Source: Trichlorobacter thiogenes (GTDB lineage Bacteria; Desulfobacterota; Desulfuromonadia; Geobacterales; Pseudopelobacteraceae). From it: 64,000 nucleotides of DNA. The DNA lies in the NCBI RefSeq assembly GCF_900167465.1, contig NZ_FUWR01000004.1, positions 123,115 through 187,114 on the forward strand, given 5' to 3'. Of the stretch, positions 58,510 through 64,000 are shown one piece after another. Position 1 is the first letter of the stretch. Every line of letters starts with the position of its first letter. A program made the translations under genes and the position numbers. A model generated the notes under the pieces. That model searched no databases and was not told the origin of the DNA. It saw nothing but the letters and a program-made list of their open reading frames with translations.

Positions 58510-61413
58510 ATGTCTCGACGTCTGTTTGTGCCGTTGATGGCTGCGTTGCTGGTCATCGCAGCTCTGGGAGCTGTGGCAGCGGTGAAAATCACTGAAGCGC
58601 CTGCTGTTACGGTTGTGCCGGAGGTGTATAAGAGTGGTGATGAGGGGTATTTCAGGATTGTGGCGAAGTTGCCAAAGGGGGCTTCAAAAGAGTACCTTTC
58701 ACTTGTGCCGCAGGCTGAAGAAGGAGATCTCTTTCTGCTAACCATGCGTCCGGTTGTGGCAAAACGGGTCGAACATAAGCACGCTGATGATGACGATGCT
58801 GCACAAGGTCCGCCTGATCAGGTTGGAGATGCGGTTACCATTATCGGCCGTTACCTGAAGCCTGGCCCGGCCCGTCTTGCTATCCGCAGCCGCAACACCA
58901 AGGGGGACCTGCTACGGCTGACCTTTACCCTGCCTGGCGGTGACGTTACTGCAGATGCCACCATACGGACAGAATGGGCCAGGCAGTACCAGTGGTCACT
59001 CTGGGCGTCGGACCCCAATGGTGAAGACCCGTACACCCAGTACTGGAATCTGGCGGTTGCCCCCCGCTACGGCCTTGAAACCCGCTACCTGGGCAGCAGA
59101 AGCCGCTCCCGTCGTGAAACCCCTGACCTGTACAGCGTCTTTACCGGCGCTGCAGCCATTCAGGAAACGCTGCAACTGGAACTGTTGAATACAACTCCCC
59201 GACGTGCAACAACGGACAAAACAGCGGTCAAAGTTGTTGAAAATGTCCCCCTTTCAACCCTGCAAGGACCACAGGTGAAATCCCACCCCTTCAAGGAGAT
59301 GCTGAAGGGGAGAACCCCGTCATTGCCAGCGCTGGCATCGTACATTCCTGATGATCAGTACGGGGTGTTCTTTGCCAATATCAACAAGCAGATTGAACTG
59401 GCTGATCTGATGGATGAATGGGGCGGCAACCTGCTGCGTCAGGTGGAAAGCAGTGCCCAGGATTTCAAGGTGCGGGAAAAGGTCAGCAAGCAACTCTGCC
59501 TTGAAAACAGCATGCTGACCAGGATGTTCGGTGATCGGGTGGTGGCAGATATGGCCATCACCGGCAGTGATCCTTTTTTGAAAGAGGGGACGGCCATTAC
59601 CGTCCTCTTTACCCTCAAAGATGCAACACGTTTTCGCAAGCAGATAGAGAAGCATTATTCCGAAGCAGCCAAGACTCGTGGTGCTGTGCGCTCTGAATTT
59701 GTTGCAGCTGGCAAGCGGGGTATGGCGGCAGTAACGCCAGACCTGCGAGTCTCATCCTATCTGGTGATTGTGGGCAACCTGGGGGTGGTTTCAACCAGTA
59801 AAGCCGCCCTAGAGCGGATCTTGGCTGTAGAGGCAAAGCAACAGCCAGCCCTGGCCCAGGCTGATGACTTCCGCTACATGCGCACCATCTTCCCGCAGGA
59901 TGCCAAGGAAGAGGATATCTTCATCTATCTTTCTGATGCCCATATCCGCAACCTGGTGGGGCCTCGCTGGAAGATTGCAGAAGCCCGTCGGATGCAGTGC
60001 AGCGCCAACATGGGGCTGATCGCCAATGCCCGGCTCTGGTTCAAGACGGAAAGACGGCGGGAGCCCACCATGGAGGAGCTGGTGGCAGGCGGCTATCTGG
60101 GCAAGAATCCGCCGGTCTGCCCAGAGCATGGTGCCTATGCAATCGACACACAGGGAGAAGTCTATTGCCCGGTGCATAACCGTCCCGGAAAGCTGACGCC
60201 GCTGAATGAGCTGAAACTTGCCACGGTGACCCCTGCTGAAGCGTCGCAGTACAAGGATTTTGTTGCAAACTACAACCGCTACTGGACTCAGTTCTTTGAT
60301 CCGATCGGTATTCGGGTCAAGCTGGGCCAGAATATCCGTATCCAGACCTGTATTCTGCCGATGATTGAGAACTCCTGGTATGACGGCCTGGCTGCCTTCT
60401 CTGGCCGTACTCCTGGTCTGGTGACCGACAGTGCCGTGTTGCCCCGTACCGTGCTTTCCCTGCGTGGCCACATGGCGCAGGATTGGCTTGAAAAAAGTGT
60501 ACTGGGCGATAAAAGGGTCTATCGGAACAACCTGAAGCTGGACTGGCTGGGGAATGAGGTTGCCATCAACCTGTGTGACGGCCAGATCCTCTTTAGCGCC
60601 GATGGTAGCGCTGCAGGTCTGTTGGGACGGGAAGTGGGGCGTTCTTCATCACTGGAACCGCTGGTGATCGGGTATCTGGCCTCGGCCATCAACCTGCCAA
60701 CCTATCTGACGGTAAAAGTCAATGACCCGAAAAAAGCTGAAAGATCCATTCCAGAGCTGTTCCGCTCCATTGGCCCTAAAAACTCCGGTCGTGATGAGCT
60801 TTCCCTGGAGACCTATACCCTGGAAACCCATCGTGGCAAGCCGGTCTATGTGGCCAACTTTACTCTATTTGTGGTCAAGCTGCGGCTCTATGCCGCTGTA
60901 GTGGATGACCGGCTGGTGATCGCCTCCCGGCGGGATATCGTGACCGATCTGCTGGATGCCTCGGCCAAGGGAGCGGCCAAGAAGGTGGTAAAACATGAGG
61001 GGAATGTGGAGCTATCAGTCTATCGCTCTGCCTTCAAGCAGTTGGAAGAGGCCTCCAGTATCAGTTATCAGGAGGATATCCGCCATGCCTGCCAGAAAAA
61101 CCTTCCCCTGGCTGCAATCCTGATGCGTAACCTGGGTGTGCCGTCAACCGGTTTTGGTTCCACCTCAGAGGCGTTGCGCGGCTATCAGCCCTACTGTCCG
61201 TCAGGTGGCACCTACAGCGTTGATGAAGCCACCGGCGCGGTTGTCTGTTCAGTCCACGGCAACCGGCATAATCCCAAACAGCCGGCCTTCAGTGATCAGA
61301 GCTCGCCCACCATGCGGCTGATCAATTCACTGGATCGGGTCAATGCCCGGCTGACATTTACACCGGAGGGGTTGATGACTACCGTGGATATTCAGCGGAA
61401 GCCGGGTAAGTAG
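58510..61413 (+). CDS. Large exported protein of unknown function with two Cys/His motifs
   Basis: A 967-residue protein beginning with a signal anchor (RRLFVPLMAALLVIAALGAVAAV). A beta-rich N-terminal region follows (residues 25-160), then a long mixed region. Two related motifs, VCPEHGAYAIDTQGEVYCPVH (about residue 536) and YCPSGGTYSVDEATGAVVCSVH (about 895), share CPxxGxYxxDxxGxVxCxVH and look like small metal- or disulfide-stabilised hairpins. The second resembles C-terminal hairpins of some pseudopilin-like proteins. ATG 58510 has AAAGGAG five bases upstream. No enzyme motif recognised; a periplasmic or surface role is inferred. Confidence 0.7.
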   Translation: MSRRLFVPLMAALLVIAALGAVAAVKITEAPAVTVVPEVYKSGDEGYFRIVAKLPKGASKEYLSLVPQAEEGDLFLLTMRPVVAKRVEHKHADDDDAAQGPPDQVGDAVTIIGRYLKPGPARLAIRSRNTKGDLLRLTFTLPGGDVTADATIRTEWARQYQWSLWASDPNGEDPYTQYWNLAVAPRYGLETRYLGSRSRSRRETPDLYSVFTGAAAIQETLQLELLNTTPRRATTDKTAVKVVENVPLSTLQGPQVKSHPFKEMLKGRTPSLPALASYIPDDQYGVFFANINKQIELADLMDEWGGNLLRQVESSAQDFKVREKVSKQLCLENSMLTRMFGDRVVADMAITGSDPFLKEGTAITVLFTLKDATRFRKQIEKHYSEAAKTRGAVRSEFVAAGKRGMAAVTPDLRVSSYLVIVGNLGVVSTSKAALERILAVEAKQQPALAQADDFRYMRTIFPQDAKEEDIFIYLSDAHIRNLVGPRWKIAEARRMQCSANMGLIANARLWFKTERRREPTMEELVAGGYLGKNPPVCPEHGAYAIDTQGEVYCPVHNRPGKLTPLNELKLATVTPAEASQYKDFVANYNRYWTQFFDPIGIRVKLGQNIRIQTCILPMIENSWYDGLAAFSGRTPGLVTDSAVLPRTVLSLRGHMAQDWLEKSVLGDKRVYRNNLKLDWLGNEVAINLCDGQILFSADGSAAGLLGREVGRSSSLEPLVIGYLASAINLPTYLTVKVNDPKKAERSIPELFRSIGPKNSGRDELSLETYTLETHRGKPVYVANFTLFVVKLRLYAAVVDDRLVIASRRDIVTDLLDASAKGAAKKVVKHEGNVELSVYRSAFKQLEEASSISYQEDIRHACQKNLPLAAILMRNLGVPSTGFGSTSEALRGYQPYCPSGGTYSVDEATGAVVCSVHGNRHNPKQPAFSDQSSPTMRLINSLDRVNARLTFTPEGLMTTVDIQRKPGK

Positions 61414-61447
61414 TCCTGGTAGCGTAGTAAGGTTTTGGGGATAAACG

Positions 61448-61475
61448 AACGGGGCATCTGGATGGATGCCCCGTT
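61448..61475 (+). terminator. Terminator after the large exported protein gene
   Basis: Perfect 11-base stem AACGGGGCATC/GATGCCCCGTT with a TGGATG loop; only a short T tract follows. Confidence 0.7.
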
Positions 61476-61512
61476 TGATCATTGGTTGTGAGCTGTTGGC
61501 AAAATTCAGGCC

Positions 61513-62019
61513 TTAGTCAATTTTGATATAACAAGCCTTTGGTGTGCCGGGGGCTGGATCACCAAACACGGCGTTATTACAGGTAATGCTGTTTGTCTGG
61601 GACCGGTAGGCCCAACGGTCACCTGCGCCATAACGGATCTCACGGGTGCCGCGAAATCTGCAGTTTTCACCTTCACCAGCGCATCTTTCCCAGCGAACCT
61701 GATGATGGCCTCTGTCCGGCCCTCTGAAATCATCATGACCTCTATAGTCATCTTTCCTGTTATCATTGTTTTTGGCGCGATAAATATTTCTTTCCAGTCG
61801 ATCCAATTCATTATTCAGGCGTTCTTCATCATCGCGTATTTTTTTAAAATCACCCTTCAGCCGACGGGCTTCATCTCGAGTAATGTCGCCGGATTGAATC
61901 CCTCTGTCTATCTGTTCGTAGGCACGCCGTACCCTTTGCTCAATTTCGCTGGCATGAGACGTTGCTGAGAAACAGAGAACCGAAGCCGCTACAAACATAA
62001 TAATACGACTGATTTTCAT
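61513..62019 (-). CDS. Secreted coiled-coil protein with a C-terminal Cys-containing domain
   Basis: A 168-residue protein: signal peptide (RIIMFVAASVLCFSATSHA), a charged helix with SGDITRDEARRLKGDFKKIRDDEERL, an Asp/Arg/His-rich linker, then a C-terminal module (residues 110-168) with WERCAGEGENCRFRG, EIRYGAGDRW, ITCNNAVFGDP and KACYIKID. That module is familiar from many secreted, often sugar-related proteins and has four cysteines. GGAAAGGGG precedes the ATG. Function unknown. Confidence 0.7.
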   Translation of the reverse strand: MKISRIIMFVAASVLCFSATSHASEIEQRVRRAYEQIDRGIQSGDITRDEARRLKGDFKKIRDDEERLNNELDRLERNIYRAKNNDNRKDDYRGHDDFRGPDRGHHQVRWERCAGEGENCRFRGTREIRYGAGDRWAYRSQTNSITCNNAVFGDPAPGTPKACYIKID

Positions 62020-62133
62020 GATGTACCCCTTTCCGTTTTCAGTTAGTAAAAGTCATATTTAAAAATAATAGCAGGTTGTGAGTGTTACGCAATCATACGA
62101 AATGCGATTTTGAATAATCGAGAGCGTGAATTA

Positions 62134-62736
62134 TCAGCCGTTCAACAACTTGACCGTTGCCCTGCCGTCGCCATAGTAATCAATCATATTCAGGCAACCG
62201 TAATTCTGCTCAATGTTAAACATGCTGGCCAGCGGTGCGCCGATGGCGGCCAGCAGGATGATCCGGTTAACCCCGCCATGCCCCACCAGCAGGATCTCCT
62301 GTCCGCGATGCCGTTCCAGGATTTCCCGTACCACCGGCATCAGTCGGGCCTCTACATCCAACAGATTCTCACCTTGGGGTACGCGGTAGTTAACCAGATC
62401 GTTCAGTCGGGCCTGCCACTCCTCCGGCCAGCGGCTCTGGATCTCCTGCCAGGTCAGACTTTCCCAGACCCCGATATTTACCTCACGCAATTCGGGGCGG
62501 AAGGTAGGCTCTATCCCAAACTGCTCACAGATGATGCCGGCGCCGATCCGGCAGCGGGTCAGGTCGCTGGAGTAACAGGCTGAAATATGGCTGTCAGCCA
62601 GCCGGTCTTTCAGTAGATGGTACTGCTCAACACCAAGGTCGGTCAGGGCAACATCGGCATGGCCGTTGTAGCGGCGTTGTTCAAAACCTGCCACCTGGCC
62701 ATGCCGGATCAGGTGGAGGCGGGTCATGCTGTTCAT
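62134..62736 (-). CDS. cobC: Alpha-ribazole phosphatase-type histidine phosphatase
   Basis: A 200-residue phosphoglycerate-mutase-fold phosphatase: RHG motif in LHLIRHGQVAGFEQRRYNG, SDLTRCR, LREVNIGVWESLTWQEI and the second His in LLVGHGGVNRI. CobC removes the phosphate from alpha-ribazole-phosphate or adenosylcobalamin-phosphate. It starts at ATG 62736, overlapping the cobS stop as ATGA, which supports the cobalamin role. Confidence 0.9.
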   Translation of the reverse strand: MNSMTRLHLIRHGQVAGFEQRRYNGHADVALTDLGVEQYHLLKDRLADSHISACYSSDLTRCRIGAGIICEQFGIEPTFRPELREVNIGVWESLTWQEIQSRWPEEWQARLNDLVNYRVPQGENLLDVEARLMPVVREILERHRGQEILLVGHGGVNRIILLAAIGAPLASMFNIEQNYGCLNMIDYYGDGRATVKLLNG

Positions 62737-63509
62737 AGGTACCTCGTCAGTAATGTGGTGGTTGCCGTCAGGGTCAGCAGGGCCAGCAGTTCAGCGATTT
62801 CGCTGCTGAAGCCGACGATGTCTCCGCTGATCCCCCCCAGACGGCGGGTGAAGTAAGATTTAACCCCAATGCCCCAGACAGCGCACAGGCAGAGGGCCGC
62901 AATTCCGGCGGAGTGGCCCAGCAGCCAGCAGAGCGGGATGGTGCAGGCTGCTGCCAAAGAAAATTGGGCGCTGGTGATGCCGGAAAGGAAGCAGGCCCCC
63001 AGTCCGTCGCTGCGGGCAGCACGGGCATTGGTCATGACCAGCACCTGGGTAAAACGGGCCAAGGCAGGAACCAGCAGGAGTGCCGGTCGTTTGAGATAGA
63101 TCGGCAAAGCCAGCAGGGCGGCATATTTGAGTAGCAGCAGCAGAATCAGCCCCACCGCCCCGATCGCCCCCACGCGGGAGTCCTTCATGATCGCCAGAAA
63201 ACGCTCTTTGCTGCCCCGTGCCGCCAGACCATCACAGACATCAGCCAGCCCGTCCAGGTGCAGGGCTCCGGTGATGATGGCCAGTAACGCCACCAACAGC
63301 GCATCGGTCAGGTGACGGGGGAACAGCGGGGTCAACGCCAGATCAGCCAGCAGCAGCAGCCCGCCGATGGTTAGACCTACCAAGGGAAACCAGGCGGTTG
63401 AACGGCCCAGGTCATCGGCATCGCACTGCTTAGGTGAAGGAACCGGCAGGATGGTCAGAAATTGGAGGGCGATGAGATAGCGGCGCATGATCGGGGCAGT
63501 GTGCGTCAA
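62733..63509 (-). CDS. cobS: Adenosylcobinamide-GDP ribazoletransferase
   Basis: A 258-residue inner-membrane enzyme joining adenosylcobinamide-GDP with alpha-ribazole(-phosphate), the last assembly step of cobalamin. Seen: FLTILPVP near the N terminus, WFPLVGLTIGG, the catalytic DGLADVCDGLAARGSKERFLAIMKDSRVGAIG acidic motif (landmarks DGLAD and KDSRVGA), and several helices. The start may be the ATG at 63509 or the internal Met at residue 8. No cobalamin riboswitch is visible upstream. Confidence 0.95.
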   Translation of the reverse strand: MTHTAPIMRRYLIALQFLTILPVPSPKQCDADDLGRSTAWFPLVGLTIGGLLLLADLALTPLFPRHLTDALLVALLAIITGALHLDGLADVCDGLAARGSKERFLAIMKDSRVGAIGAVGLILLLLLKYAALLALPIYLKRPALLLVPALARFTQVLVMTNARAARSDGLGACFLSGITSAQFSLAAACTIPLCWLLGHSAGIAALCLCAVWGIGVKSYFTRRLGGISGDIVGFSSEIAELLALLTLTATTTLLTRYL

Positions 63510-63555
63510 GCTGCGTGCTGCGTCAAGTACCAGTTGCAGCAGCTTTTAACCAATA

Positions 63556-63680
63556 AAAAGCATTTGCCACAGAGATCACAGAGGTCTCAGAGGAAAAACA
63601 GGAAGATACAGCAAACAACCTGATCCCTTTTGGGTGATCTGCTAAAAATAGATTTTTATTGTAGTTCTCTGTGTTGCTCT
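63556..63680. repeat. Intergenic CAGAG-rich inverted repeat
   Basis: GCCACAGAGATCACAGAG (63556-63573) faces CTCTGTGTTGCTCTGTGCC (63668-63686 region), an imperfect inverted repeat related in style to the one at 47048-47160. No gene lies in 63510-63700. Confidence 0.5.
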
Positions 63681-63700
63681 GTGCCCTTGTATGTTCAGCG

Positions 63701-63873
63701 TGTAGCATCTAATGTTCTTTCAAGTAGCCAGGGAATGACAGCTTGATCGTGTTTTGGGACACCAAGCCCGTCACAGAGCGTAAGGCGTCATTCCCTTCCT
63801 CCCAATAGCCCGAACAGTTGACTGGGGACCATCTGGATCCCGCATTCTGCAAGAACGGGAAAGGAGAAAGACT
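63701..63873 (+). ncRNA. Candidate IS110 left end / bridge RNA region
   Basis: The non-coding segment before the IS110 transposase carries several nested inverted repeats: AGGGAATGAC (63730-63739) with GTCATTCCCT (63787-63796), and GGGGACCATCTGGATCCC nearby. In IS110 elements this side encodes a bridge RNA that guides target and donor recognition. The exact element end and RNA ends are not visible. Confidence 0.35.
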
Positions 63874-64000
63874 ATGGGAAAGAATCTGTTTATCGGCATT
63901 GATGTTTCTAAAGCTATTCTTGATGTTGGTGTCATTCCAACAGAAGAAGTAAAACGTTTCACCAATGATGCTGATGGTTGCAAAGCGCTTATCTCCTGGC
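63874..64000 (+). mobile_element. IS110-family transposase (5' part, cut by window edge)
   Basis: The first 42 codons open MGKNLFIGIDVSKAILDVG, the RuvC-like DEDD domain start typical of IS110 transposases, with the first catalytic Asp in GIDVSK. GAAAGGAG stands six bases upstream. The rest of the gene and the right end are beyond the window. Confidence 0.85.

Noticed and set aside
63510..63700. Cobalamin riboswitch upstream of cobS
   Set aside because: I find no B12-box-like sequence; the region holds a CAGAG-rich repeat and the edge of an insertion element.
1..64000. CRISPR array
   Set aside because: No series of regularly spaced identical repeats was seen and no cas genes are present.

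Overview
The window looks like a chromosomal segment of a Geobacter-type bacterium (Desulfuromonadales, close to Geobacter/Trichlorobacter). This rests on the gene set: a complete 14-gene nuo operon beside the F0 end of an atp operon, an mglB-mglA pair, hopanoid genes hpnJ-hpnK, DUF3373 and DUF6178 family proteins, a LytS/LytTR pair, a selenocysteine tRNA and an AhbD/NirJ-like radical SAM protein. The species assignment is inference; no marker gene such as 16S is present.

Layout. 1-1.5 kb: start of the atp F0 operon (minus strand: atpZ-like, atpI, atpB, atpE cut by the window edge). 1.5-2.8 kb: hemL (minus). 3.1-18.2 kb: nuoABCDEFGHIJKLMN (plus), encoding respiratory complex I, whose NuoF carries extra iron-sulfur domains of the HndC type. 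18.3-18.6 kb: a minus-strand tRNA cluster, Ser(GCT)-Arg(ACG)-Sec(TCA). 18.7-19.8 kb: mglB-mglA. 20.0-21.1 kb: radical SAM/SPASM gene, then tRNA-Phe. About 21.3-38.0 kb: an integrative mobilizable element inserted at the 3' end of tRNA-Ser(CGA). It holds a metallophosphoesterase and a DUF2787-like gene, a five-gene restriction operon (hsdM, hsdS, a DUF262/DUF1524/DUF5655 GmrSD-like protein, a GHKL-ATPase/nuclease fusion, hsdR), a mobilization module (AlpA-like, unknown, MobC-like, relaxase), a lipoprotein and a P4-type tyrosine integrase. 38.1-39.0 kb: tRNA-Ser(CGA), tadA and a YjfB-like motility gene. 39.2-44.0 kb: HlyD/double-ABC/two ABC-2 permease efflux operon. 44.1-50.3 kb: small secreted protein, IclR regulator, UspA, polysaccharide deacetylase, small Cys-rich protein, DUF6178, DUF3373 outer-membrane protein. 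50.5-52.3 kb: LytS/LytTR two-component system. 52.4-55.9 kb: hpnJ-hpnK-EmrE-like-proC. 56.0-62.0 kb: small secreted and unknown proteins, including two short membrane peptides behind a sigma-54 promoter with an upstream enhancer-like array. 62.1-63.5 kb: cobS-cobC. From about 63.7 kb: the start of an IS110-family element, cut by the window edge.

How parts work together. Complex I and ATP synthase form one energy-conservation module. The atp and nuo promoters share a GTTTTGTATACA element placed exactly 33 nt downstream of a TTGACA box in both, which suggests joint control by one regulator. The island combines DNA transfer (relaxase, MobC, a candidate oriT, integrase) with host defence. Its restriction operon is translationally coupled at several joints and encodes two additional nuclease candidates between the specificity and restriction subunits, the most unusual arrangement in the window. 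Coordinates and promoter boxes were read by eye from the sequence; family names come from motif recognition, with no database search.
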